A DNA stretch of 64,000 nt from CAUZIZ01 sp963579905 (GTDB lineage: Bacteria > Acidobacteriota > UBA6911 > RPQK01 > JAJDTT01): contig CAUZIZ010000010.1 in NCBI GenBank assembly GCA_963579905.1, forward strand, positions 1 through 64,000, in the 5' to 3' direction. The notes under the pieces were generated by a model. The model saw only the letters and a program-made list of their open reading frames with translations, did no database searches and was not told the DNA's origin. Shown here in pieces: positions 17,901 to 25,324 of this stretch. Each line of letters opens with the position of its first letter. The stretch's first letter is position 1. The position numbers were made by a program, and so were the translations under genes.

Positions 17901-19348
17901 TGCAGATTGAGGTAGGGTTCGTAGATTTCGCCATAGTAGTAGAGCTTCTCGTGAGCAGCCTTGGTCGCGGCGATGCGGCGTTTGAACTTATGGGTGGCGT
18001 CGAACACGTCGAAGGCTGTGAGCTTCTCCAAGGTGCGCTCGGCGGTGTCAAGAGGGACGCTCTTGAGCCGGTGCTGGAGTCGAAACGTGGAAGCGTTGGG
18101 AAAACGGATCCGCTTGACTCGAATGGGCGCACCGGCCCTGTCGAGCATGGGGTTTTTGTCGAAGTAGCGATAGATCAAGTCGTAGAGGGCACCCAGGGTA
18201 ATCGGGTTACGAGAACCGGTTGCTACGTGGTAGATCTCCAGGCCACTCTTCTCTGCGGCCCGGGGTATGGATGAAAGGAGCGCGTTCACCACCATATCCA
18301 CGGGCACAAGATCAATCACGACGTCGCGGTTGAGGGGCAGGGAACGAAGCCGCCCCTTCCCGATGGCAGCGATCAAAGGATCGGCCATGCGCAGCCCATC
18401 CAGCCACCCCGGAGAGGGTTCGGAGTAGCTGCTTTCGATCACCGAAGGGCGGATGATCACGGTAGGAAGGTCTCCACGGAAGCGCGCAATTTGCTGCTCG
18501 CCCAGGGCTTTGGTGTAGGTGTAGGTGTCGTTCCAGCCGCGCTCTCGAGCCCAGTTCATACCTTCTTTGGTGAGTTGGTCCTTGATCCATCTGTTTCGCA
18601 GATTGTCGATTTTCTCTCGGCGCCGTGAGTTCTTGCCCCGCGACGTCCGGAAGCGTTTGATAAGCGCTTCTTTGAAGCGGCGATCCTGCTGGGGGTCCTG
18701 GGACTGTTCCAGCACCCTGGCGATGATCTCGCGCATGTGATCGATATCTCGATCCGGATCAGAGAACTTTCGGGTCGGGAAGAGCCCGCCCTCGTCTTCG
18801 GCAGCAGTGTGGTACAGGGATTCGGGAATCGAGTGCGTAGCGGCGCCGCAGACATAGGCTGTGGAGACGTGGATCAGGACGCACTTGGGACAGGACCGTG
18901 CGAATCGAGCGATCTTCCCAGCACCGAGGACGTTGAGCTCCAAGGCCTCATCCAGAGGGGCGTCGAAAGAGACGACGGCGGCGCTGTTGATGAACACGTC
19001 GATCTCTTCCTGGAGTCTCAATCGAAGCTCTGGTTCCAGTCCCAGATCCTCGTTGGAAAGGTCGCCGGGAACGGCAACGAGCTTTTCCGAGAGGAACTCC
19101 ACGAGGCCGTCGCCGTGGGTGCTTCGAAGTCGATCGAAGCAGCTGGACTGGAAGAGCTCCCTTTCGAGCCGCTCCTGGGCTAGGCGAACCCTGCCGCCGA
19201 GCTGAGGTTGGGCTCGGATCAAGACGTAGATACGTCTTACGTCGGGCACCGACCAGAGAATCTTCTCGACCAGTGACTGGCCCAGAAAACCGGTGGCACC
19301 GGTCACGAATAGCGTCTTGTCCCGGATAAATTCTGAGACTGTTCTCAT
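14978..19348 (-). CDS. ElbD-like fusion: fatty acyl reductase, acyl-AMP ligase, carrier protein, PlsC acyltransferase
   Basis: This 1456-residue protein joins four lipid enzymes. Residues 1-530 form an NAD(P)H-dependent fatty acyl reductase, with TGATGFLG at 16-23, catalytic YTYTK at 276-280 and a C-terminal Sterile-like region. Residues about 555-1090 are an acyl-adenylate ligase (TTGTT..PKG near 735, YGLTETAP, HTGDLGWVDEDGYL). An acyl carrier domain has its phosphopantetheine serine at about 1170 (LDLGLDSLMAI). Residues about 1265-1456 are a PlsC-type acyltransferase (NHSSHLD near 1275, PEGTRSRTG near 1356). This order resembles the myxobacterial ether-lipid enzyme ElbD, which would activate a fatty acid, reduce it to alcohol and build alkyl-glycerol lipids. 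That role is an inference. The upstream broken lipid kinase gene overlaps its start by four bases. All four domains appear intact. Confidence 0.85.
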   Translation of the reverse strand: MRTVSEFIRDKTLFVTGATGFLGQSLVEKILWSVPDVRRIYVLIRAQPQLGGRVRLAQERLERELFQSSCFDRLRSTHGDGLVEFLSEKLVAVPGDLSNEDLGLEPELRLRLQEEIDVFINSAAVVSFDAPLDEALELNVLGAGKIARFARSCPKCVLIHVSTAYVCGAATHSIPESLYHTAAEDEGGLFPTRKFSDPDRDIDHMREIIARVLEQSQDPQQDRRFKEALIKRFRTSRGKNSRRREKIDNLRNRWIKDQLTKEGMNWARERGWNDTYTYTKALGEQQIARFRGDLPTVIIRPSVIESSYSEPSPGWLDGLRMADPLIAAIGKGRLRSLPLNRDVVIDLVPVDMVVNALLSSIPRAAEKSGLEIYHVATGSRNPITLGALYDLIYRYFDKNPMLDRAGAPIRVKRIRFPNASTFRLQHRLKSVPLDTAERTLEKLTAFDVFDATHKFKRRIAATKAAHEKLYYYGEIYEPYLNLQCSFSVDNTLRLLNSFPQEEQDRFYFDVTRLNWRHYIQNVHIPGVKKYILKVEGAGTLEPDHEIPAEAASISSIPELLKRTAARIPDKVALQIRRDKEWQRYTYAEVLAAADQIGRRLYGLGFRKGDRIVLYSENQPEWGITYLGAVSVGLVVVPLDSQTWYREVWSVAHFTEARGILASQKCLTRFSPESLEQNEGDGNPILLLDVDDSCSPFGIAAYPRSTGVDQPETEPMPDSLPAPGPDDLASIIFTTGTTVDPKGAMHTHSNFLNNLLGVSRYLPIYEADQLLSVLPLYHALEFSCGFLMPIYGGSTITYIRSLKPRIILETMRETGTTCMLGVPTLYSLIRDDIDRRILGSSKSTLKSNLLATSKQLSKSIERTFGRNVGKKIFARVHQEFGGQIRIFVTGGSSLGEELYEDFKALGMPLSEGYGLTETAPVLTVNPLNRSRKGSAGKPLPGVELRIFQPDEDGIGEIIVQTPSLMKGYYKNQEATEAAIQAGWFHTGDLGWVDEDGYLYITGRKKDVIVTGAGKNVYPSDLEALYQELSGIGEICVLGLRNGLTEDVHAVIVPGRLGPGQPAFAERTSEIQKDIRSLAKELPSYQRFQHVHFQDTRLPRQNSGSISRAVVRRELVQRLGLQGLEGQGPTAEAGGKRQGELDLIAELSRLSGLRAAEIRERSHLYLDLGLDSLMAIELLLFVEHRFALTIPDEKATSLQLVEHLFELIRASDSGSGAVKDNASSLQPRSLLPYSERPVFDRVCQRLSFASLKAFYRLYFRLRPGLDSLPEGSFIIAANHSSHLDTGAVISALSQIVGGAQAQKLRVLGARDYFFDSPLKGWIFSTLLNVVPIEREETSLAGLRTARTLLERGDPVLIFPEGTRSRTGELQDFKAGLGLMAWELKVPIVPTYISGAYRALPAGRFLPRPHRLNVTFGSPINMAEYSAEDPDGPQLGLYHQIAEDVRSRIQEMARTPGSI

Positions 19349-20191
19349 CTAACCTGTTGGTCCTCAGATGCCTCGACAGGATGATGGGGACCGAATGCCT
19401 GTCCGATTGGGGCGATCACATTGGTGGCCCGAGGCAAGACTCTGGCTTGCACGGGTGATTGGCCGCGGATGTCTCCGTCGAACATCCTTTGAACTGGAAA
19501 CGAGGACTGTATCTCAATTTGTCGGCATGTATAGACTGAGAAATGTCGGTGCTTCAAAGGTTGGCCCCGATAGGCCAAAGGGAAGCGGAGCATAAGACCC
19601 CATCGCCCGATGTCAGACACGATGACCACATTAAAGAATCCGTCGTCCACTCTGGCCTCGGGCGCCAGAAGCATTCCTCCTCCACAATAAGGAGTGTTCA
19701 GAATCAGTACGGACGCACAGCGCAATGCTAGAGAGCGCCTTGCAGAAAGAGCCCAAGAAAGCTGCGCGTCCCTTCAACCAGGTCAATTGATTGGCGGCAG
19801 CGGCAACGGTTGCCGGAAAACCGAGGCACCGAGTCGAAATGGAAAAGCGATCTTCTGCCCAGCCGGCGTCAATCGAGCGCGTCGCGCCCGATAGGGTTAC
19901 TCCAAGAGCTGCCGCCGTATCGTTACCGGTGCCAATCGAGATTAGTCCCAGCTCAACCGGAGAGGGGAGGATCCCGTTCAGGACCTCCGAGATAGTTCCG
20001 TCACCCCCCATCACTACCAAGGGAGGCCCTCCCGCGTCAGCGAATTTCCTGGCGAGCTCAGTAGTGTAACCAGGATATTGCGTTTCGGCTAGGGAGTTGG
20101 GGACGTTTTCTCTCCTCAGCAGGTCTTTGAGTTGTCTTAGTTCTTTTGCACCTTCCCCTCTCCCCGCCCTGGGATTGGCGATGATTCTCAT
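19345..20191 (-). pseudogene. Diacylglycerol/lipid kinase (YegS/DagK type), frameshifted
   Basis: The N-terminal frame (186 codons) has the start MRIIANPRAGRG, the nucleotide-binding GGDGTISEVLNG and GTGNDTAAALG, all typical of the diacylglycerol kinase catalytic domain. The C-terminal half of the family (VLILNTPYCGGGMLLAPEARVDDGFFNVV) appears only in another frame that starts near 19725 and ends at the fusion gene. Around 19700-19725 the frame changes, and about 20 residues expected between the halves seem to be missing. The gene is therefore a pseudogene, or carries a sequencing error; a 47-base overlap of two working halves is not expected. The family phosphorylates diacylglycerol or related lipids. 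The final codons overlap the start of the ElbD-like fusion by four bases (ATGA), suggesting one lipid operon. Confidence 0.75.
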
Positions 20192-20350
20192 GCGGACTAT
20201 GCAGTATAGCCAGATGCTGGGCTCTTCGGCCAGAAAAAAGTGTTGCGGTTTCCAACTTGTTAAGACGGGAAGCTTCTGCTGTAATCGAGCGACGATTTGT
20301 CGGAAGGTCTGAACGTCGTAGAGGAACCTGAACCGGGTGTCAACAATCTA

Positions 20351-20428
20351 AAGCCAAGTCCGCCAGGGCCGCGAACGACTTGACCCGTTAGCAACATGAG
20401 GCCAGATTCCGAGGAGAGAGCTGGGCTA
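20351..20428 (+). repeat. Dispersed repeat, copy 1 of 2
   Basis: A 78-base stretch beginning AAGCCAAGTCCGCCAGGG matches 61604-61681 in the same orientation at roughly 88% identity. It carries no open reading frame with family resemblance. It lies in the 697-base gap between the lipid kinase and npdG genes, which also holds the long hairpin repeat. It has no visible terminal inverted repeats. Confidence 0.7.
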
Positions 20429-20513
20429 CAGCACAATCTCCCCCATCCTCAACCGGAAGTTTCCTTCTAAATGATCCAGCGCACCTGGGGCGTTACTAAG
20501 CTGACACTTCATT

Positions 20514-20712
20514 CGGAACTCGCACCCCTAGGTCGCCCAATAGTGCGAAACGTGAGGAAGCTTGAAGCGCGAGCGAGGGGTTGGTGGGCAGCGTAGTGGG
20601 GGGGGCGAAGGGGCCTGAGGCGCGGCAAGCAGCCAAGCCGGGGGGGGCCGGGGTGTTCCCCAACCCCTCGCTCGCGCTTCAGGCTTCCATGGCTCGTGGA
20701 GTTTCGCTCTCG
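20514..20712 (+). repeat. Long hairpin repeat, copy 1 of 2
   Basis: About 200 bases that recur in inverted orientation at 59854-60049 with close to 88% identity. Within the element two arms of 28 bases (20557-20584 and 20660-20687) are near-perfect inverted repeats, and an outer GCGAAAC/GTTTCGC pair adds to the stem, so the whole unit can form a long hairpin. G-runs of eight occur inside. No protein is encoded. It resembles a non-autonomous palindromic element. Confidence 0.8.
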
Positions 20713-20888
20713 AATGGGACAGTACCGCGGGATGCGAAGCGAGCTACCCTGGGGCCCAAGTGTCCTCTTTTTTTCCACTGGCGTTATTGTTCATTTGTTT
20801 TCGGTCGGCAACAATCCCTGCGGCATGGTGCGCAATGGAGAAGTTTCCCTTTGAATGACGCAGCTCCGTTTGATGGCCTGCTAAGTAG

Positions 20889-21557
20889 ATGAAAATCGGG
20901 ATTCTAGGCGGAACCGGGTCTCAAGGCAGCGGGCTAGCGCTACGCTTGGCGATCGCTGGGCATTCTGTGGCCCTGGGTTCACGTGTCCCCGCGCGCGCCC
21001 AGGTCGAGGCCAGCCGTCTTCAGGAAATAGCGTCAGATCTCCAGCCGGAAGCTGCGATCATCGGCGCAGGCAACCGAGAAGTTTCCGGGCAGTCCGATGT
21101 CTTGATTCTCGCCGTGCCTTTTGCGGCAGCTCGGGAGACGATCGCCGAGACCGTATCATCGGCGCAGGAGTCCGCGATCTGGGTGGATGTGACGGTGCCG
21201 TTGGACTTTACGGCGGGCAGAGTGAGTGTGAGTCCGCCTGACGAGGGCTCAGCGAGCGAGGCACTGGCGGCGTTGCTGCCCCACCCAAAGTGTCTCGTGG
21301 GGGCGTTCAAGACGGTCCCCGCAACTAGTCTGGCCGCCCTGGCGAGCCCGCTGGGCTACGACGTCTTTATCTGCGGTGACTCGACCGAGAACAAGGCACG
21401 GGTCATGAGCATGATCTCCTCCATTCGAGGACTTCGTGCCGTGGATGTGGGCCCCCTGGGCAGTGCGCGTACGTTGGAGGCGATGACGGCTCTTTTAATC
21501 GGAATCAATCGAAAGCATGCGGTGAAGTCTGCGCACTTTCGGCTGATGGGGCTATAA
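20889..21557 (+). CDS. npdG: NADPH-dependent F420 reductase
   Basis: This 222-residue enzyme transfers hydride between NADP(H) and coenzyme F420. The N-terminus MKIGILGGTGSQGSGLALRLA is the Rossmann motif typical of the F420:NADP oxidoreductase (Fno/NpdG) group, followed by GSRVPARA, which contributes to NADP binding, and VDVTVPLDF. The C-terminal helical part is short, as in other bacterial members. The gene is the first of a plus-strand run npdG-cofD-cofC-cofE with spacings of a few bases, which strongly supports its link to F420. ATG chosen as the first codon of the conserved motif. Confidence 0.9.
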   Translation: MKIGILGGTGSQGSGLALRLAIAGHSVALGSRVPARAQVEASRLQEIASDLQPEAAIIGAGNREVSGQSDVLILAVPFAAARETIAETVSSAQESAIWVDVTVPLDFTAGRVSVSPPDEGSASEALAALLPHPKCLVGAFKTVPATSLAALASPLGYDVFICGDSTENKARVMSMISSIRGLRAVDVGPLGSARTLEAMTALLIGINRKHAVKSAHFRLMGL

Positions 21558-21561
21558 ACGT

Positions 21562-22482
21562 ATGATTGTCGCACTCAGTGGCGGTGTAGGAGGGGCGAAG
21601 CTAGTCCTGGGTTTGAGGCGCGCCGTCGGCTCGTTGCCGTTGACGACCATTGTGAACACCGGAGACGACCTCGAGTTGTACGGCTTGAGAATCTGTCCTG
21701 ACCTGGACACGGTAATCTACACACTTTCGGGCAATGCCAACCCCGAGACAGGCTGGGGAGTCGCGGGAGATTCCTTTCATTGCCTGGATAGACTTGGTGT
21801 CTACGGTGCCGAGGCTTGGTTCAGGCTGGGCGACCGGGATCTGGCAACGCATCTGTGGCGAACCCACCTGCTGCGGCAGGGACTGAGCTTGACCGAGATC
21901 GTAGAGCGCATCTGCGAGGCTCTTGCGGTGAGGACGGGAGTTCTGCCCATGTGCGACGACTATGTCCCGACGTATGTCCAGACCAGGGCCGGCGAGCTGC
22001 ATTTGCAAGAGTATCTGGTGCGGGACAGGGCCAGGGCACAGGTGCGCGGCTTCAGGTATTCCAACATCGAGGACTCCACCTTGGCACCAGGGGCCGCTGA
22101 GGCGATTCTTAAAGCGCAGATGGTTGTGATGTGTCCTTCCAACCCGTTCATCAGTATAGGACCGATGCTGGCGGTACCTGGCATGAAAAAGGCCCTGGCA
22201 GCCACTGACGCACCCGTGGTCGCGGTCAGTCCGATTGTTGGAGGAAGAGCGCTCAAGGGTCCGGCTGGCCAGATGCTGGCAGATCTTGGTTTCCCGGTTT
22301 CAGCCGTCGGTGTCGCAGCGCTGTATGAAGGTCTGGTAGACGTATTCGTGCTGGATCGTCGGGATGAGAGCTGTCTCGTTGAAATCGAGGCTTTGGGTAT
22401 GAAGGTGGTGATTATGGACACAATGATGCGGTCTCTCCAGGACAAAGAAGATCTGGCCAGCCGGATTCTAGAAATACGTTGA
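21562..22482 (+). CDS. cofD: 2-phospholactate/PEP transferase for F420 synthesis
   Basis: CofD joins the activated three-carbon acid (lactyl- or enolpyruvyl-diphospho-guanosine) to the deazaflavin Fo, giving F420-0 or its dehydro form. The 306 residues begin with LSGGVGGAKL and contain NTGDDLELYGLRICPDLDT and PSNPFISIGPML, all hallmarks of the family. Length is normal. It starts four bases after npdG, and its TGA overlaps the TTG start of cofC. Which acid is used cannot be read from the sequence alone. Confidence 0.95.
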   Translation: MIVALSGGVGGAKLVLGLRRAVGSLPLTTIVNTGDDLELYGLRICPDLDTVIYTLSGNANPETGWGVAGDSFHCLDRLGVYGAEAWFRLGDRDLATHLWRTHLLRQGLSLTEIVERICEALAVRTGVLPMCDDYVPTYVQTRAGELHLQEYLVRDRARAQVRGFRYSNIEDSTLAPGAAEAILKAQMVVMCPSNPFISIGPMLAVPGMKKALAATDAPVVAVSPIVGGRALKGPAGQMLADLGFPVSAVGVAALYEGLVDVFVLDRRDESCLVEIEALGMKVVIMDTMMRSLQDKEDLASRILEIR

Positions 22483-23123
22483 AAGCGGTCCTTATCCCGG
22501 CCAAGAGAGTCGGTAGTGCCAAGCAACGCCTGGCGTCGTCGTTGTCGCCCCAACAACGCGCCGAGATGATCTGGGTAATGCTGGGGGATGTGGCGGCAGC
22601 GGTGAACGGAGCCACCGCGCCTGACCGAATTGTCCTGATCAGCTCGGACCCCGAACTGCTTGGTCAGGCCCGTGTCCATGGATGGGAGGCGATAGAGGAG
22701 GAGGCCCAGGTCTCTGAAAGCCAGTCCGTTGACTATGCGTCGACGATGCTGAAGGCAGCAGGGGTCGGCGTCGTGCTCCGGATTCCGCTCGATGTGCCGC
22801 TCATTCGTTCCCAGGATGTGGATCAACTGATGGACGGCGAGGTGGGGTCCCCGAACGCCTTGCTGGTGCCTTCTCGAGACGGACGGGGTACGAACGCCCT
22901 TCTACGTCGTCCTCCGGATGCCTTCCCTTCCCGTTTTGGTCCTGGGAGCCTGGCGAACCACCGCAGAGAGGCGGCGCGCGCCGGGGTTCCTCTGACAATC
23001 GTTGAGAATGTTCGTATTGGGCTAGACCTGGACGAGATGGCGGACCTCACGGATTTCTGGTCTCTAGGCCGGAACACAGCGACCGGGCGCTATCTCGCTG
23101 CTACGGGGATCCTAACGCGGTAG
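22479..23123 (+). CDS. cofC: 2-phospholactate/PEP guanylyltransferase
   Basis: CofC activates the three-carbon phospho-acid with GTP for transfer by CofD. The 214-residue protein starts MKAVLIPAKRVGSAKQRLA, the nucleotidyltransferase pattern of this family, and includes IPLDVPLI with the metal-binding aspartate region, then NALLRRPPDAFPSRFGPGS. The start is a TTG that overlaps the cofD stop (TTGA), a pattern that implies translational coupling. The substrate (2-phospho-L-lactate, phosphoenolpyruvate or 3-phosphoglycerate) cannot be told from sequence. cofE begins four bases later. Confidence 0.93.
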   Translation: MKAVLIPAKRVGSAKQRLASSLSPQQRAEMIWVMLGDVAAAVNGATAPDRIVLISSDPELLGQARVHGWEAIEEEAQVSESQSVDYASTMLKAAGVGVVLRIPLDVPLIRSQDVDQLMDGEVGSPNALLVPSRDGRGTNALLRRPPDAFPSRFGPGSLANHRREAARAGVPLTIVENVRIGLDLDEMADLTDFWSLGRNTATGRYLAATGILTR

Positions 23124-23127
23124 GCCC

Positions 23128-23883
23128 ATGCTAAACCCCGAGATAGCCATCCAGGGCGTAGCCGGACTACCCGAAGTTGACCCGGGGACCCGACTGGGCC
23201 CGCTCATCTCGGAAGCCTTGAAGCGTGAATCACTCGAAGTCGAGGCGAACAACATTTTTGTGGTCGCGCAGAAGATCGTATCGAAGGCCGAAGGCGACAT
23301 GGTCCGGTTGGCTGCTGTGGTTCCGTCAATCCGCGCCGAATCTTGGGCTCGAAGTTGGGACAAGGATCCCCGCTTGGTAGAGGTCGTGCTGCGCCAAAGC
23401 CGACGTATCGTGAGGATGGAACGGGGAGTCCTGATCGCAGAAACCCACCACGGGTTCGTGTGTGCGAACGCCGGCGTCGACGCGTCCAACACGCCCGAGG
23501 GGAGCGTCACACTGCTACCGCAGGACCCCGATCTCTCGGCAGAGGAGATTCGACTGGATATAGAGAAGGCTTTCGAAGTTCCCGTGGGAGTCATTGTGAC
23601 GGATACGTTCGGCCGTCCCTGGAGGGAGGGACTGGTGAATGTCGCTTTGGGCGTATCCGGTGTGTGCGCTCGCGTGGACTATCGCGGGGAGAGGGACTCG
23701 TTCGGCAAACCAATACGGCTAACCGTGATGGCGTTGGCGGATGAACTGGCGGCGGCAGCGGGTCTCCTGATGGCAAAGACCAACCGCATCCCGGTGGTTC
23801 AAATCCGTGGAATCCGCCGCCCTTCTGAGGACCAAAATGCCCAGGGGCTGGTGCGTCCGGCAGAACAGGACCTGTTCCGATAG
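23128..23883 (+). CDS. cofE: Coenzyme F420-0:L-glutamate ligase (stand-alone)
   Basis: CofE adds the glutamate tail to F420-0. The 251-residue protein shows FVVAQKIVSKAEG at about residues 46-58, DASNTPEGSVTLLPQDPD, and VIVTDTFGRPWREG, the family's substrate and metal motifs. The length is that of the archaeal-type single-domain enzyme; the C-terminal FMN domain present in the actinobacterial FbiB fusion is absent. In FbiB that domain reduces dehydro-F420-0, so if this organism uses PEP it needs another reductase. It ends the plus-strand F420 run and converges on cofH with 145 bases between, in which only a weak inverted repeat is visible. Confidence 0.94.
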   Translation: MLNPEIAIQGVAGLPEVDPGTRLGPLISEALKRESLEVEANNIFVVAQKIVSKAEGDMVRLAAVVPSIRAESWARSWDKDPRLVEVVLRQSRRIVRMERGVLIAETHHGFVCANAGVDASNTPEGSVTLLPQDPDLSAEEIRLDIEKAFEVPVGVIVTDTFGRPWREGLVNVALGVSGVCARVDYRGERDSFGKPIRLTVMALADELAAAAGLLMAKTNRIPVVQIRGIRRPSEDQNAQGLVRPAEQDLFR

Positions 23884-24028
23884 AGCTGGAAAGGCTGCCT
23901 ACAAATAAACCCGTCGGAGCGGACTCCGTGAAGAATAGGGACAAGAATGGCATAAACAATAGACTTATCATACTATTAGGTCTATCCGCTCCAGAAAAGG
24001 GCATGCAAGGGCGTCCTCTAGGTCTAAG

Positions 24029-25324
24029 TCAGAGATTTGAGGTGTTGGCGATTCTGGTTGCTCGGCCTCGTCCGGAGTAGGAGAACTTCTCACTTCGAGA
24101 TAGTTCCGAGTAGGATCCCAGGCCAGCAAGGTCTTCCTGTGAGAGCAGGTCCAGTGGGCCAGACTCGGCAGTTTCGCTGGAGTCGAAGCGGCGTAGGATC
24201 TTGTAAAGGGTAGATCGTTCGGCGGCGACTCGCTCGGCGTCCTGGATGCATCGACGGAGCGCCGCCGGACTAAGTAATTGACCGTGTGCAGCACCCGCCG
24301 TAGTAGAGATGCTCTCGTTGATCAGGGTGCCACCCAGATCATTGGCACCGGCTGCAAGGCACGCCTGGGCCAGTTTGAGACCTTCCTTCACCCAGGAAAC
24401 TTGAAGGTTGGGAATGTCACGATTCAGGACTAGACGGGAAATCGCGTGGATCCGCAGGGTTGTTATTCCGGTAGGCCCGGCTTGCAGCTCCGGAATTCGA
24501 CCCTGGAGGTACATCGGGGCTTGGGAGTGGATAAATCCAAGCGGCACGAACTCGCTGAAGCCACCGGTCTGACGTTGTAAGTCGCGAAGCAAGAGAAGGT
24601 GCCGGGCGGTGTGCTCTGGCGTTTCCAGGTGACCGTACATCATGGTGGATGTGGTCGGGATGCCCAGGGTGTGCGCAGTGGTGATCACGTCCTTCCACTG
24701 TGCCGTCCTGATTCGTCCGGGTGAGATTCTGTCCCGGAGGTCGTCGTCCAAGATTTCGGCTGAAGTGCCGGGAAGGCTTCCTATTCCTGCGTCGCGAAGC
24801 TCTTGCAGATACTCCCTGACGGTCATTCCAGAGCGGTGAGCACCGTACAAGACCTCCTCCGGAGAGAATGCATGGATGTGTAGTTGAGGGACGGCTTCTT
24901 TAATGGCGCGACAGATCTGGATATAGAGATCCCCAGGCATATCAGGTGGGAGGCCAGCTTGTATGCAGACCTCGGTGGCGCCGAGGTGCTGGGCCTCAGA
25001 TGCACGCCGGACGATTTCTTCGATGGGGAGAAAGTAGGTCTCGTCAGCACGGTAGGTGCGGCTAAAAGCGCAGAAGCCACACCGCTTGATGCACACATTC
25101 GTAAAGTTGATGTTGCGGTTGACGACGTAGCCAACCACTTCTCCGACAGTTTGGCGACGAAGGTGGTCTGCAACTAGCAGAAGGACCAGGAAGGCAGAGC
25201 CGTTCAGAGCGAAGAGGGAAACGATGTCCTTCTCCTCTAGATCGCGCCCTTCCAGACAAGTGTCGAAGATGCGGGCGGTGGCGGAAGGAATTGTCGTGAA
25301 CAAGCCCGCTAGTTGATTCTCCAC
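24029..25324 (-). CDS. cofH: Fo synthase subunit 2 (radical SAM)
   Basis: CofH is the radical SAM half of Fo synthase that joins a tyrosine-derived radical to the flavin precursor 5-amino-6-ribitylamino-uracil. The 431-residue protein has the cluster-binding CxxxCxxC motif (CIKRCGFC) around residue 77, preceded by NRNINFTNVC, then LPGTSAEIL, which are typical. Its start lies inside the end of cofG (16-base overlap), so both subunits are made together. In actinobacteria the two are fused as FbiC; here they are separate as in archaea and cyanobacteria. The C-terminal 70 residues, including a S/R-rich tail, extend slightly beyond the usual domain. Confidence 0.93.
   Translation of the reverse strand: MENQLAGLFTTIPSATARIFDTCLEGRDLEEKDIVSLFALNGSAFLVLLLVADHLRRQTVGEVVGYVVNRNINFTNVCIKRCGFCAFSRTYRADETYFLPIEEIVRRASEAQHLGATEVCIQAGLPPDMPGDLYIQICRAIKEAVPQLHIHAFSPEEVLYGAHRSGMTVREYLQELRDAGIGSLPGTSAEILDDDLRDRISPGRIRTAQWKDVITTAHTLGIPTTSTMMYGHLETPEHTARHLLLLRDLQRQTGGFSEFVPLGFIHSQAPMYLQGRIPELQAGPTGITTLRIHAISRLVLNRDIPNLQVSWVKEGLKLAQACLAAGANDLGGTLINESISTTAGAAHGQLLSPAALRRCIQDAERVAAERSTLYKILRRFDSSETAESGPLDLLSQEDLAGLGSYSELSRSEKFSYSGRGRATRIANTSNL

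Noticed and set aside
23884..24028. Terminator between cofE and cofH
   Set aside because: A weak inverted repeat (ATAGACTTA/TAGGTCTAT) is present, but stem and T-run are too poor to call.
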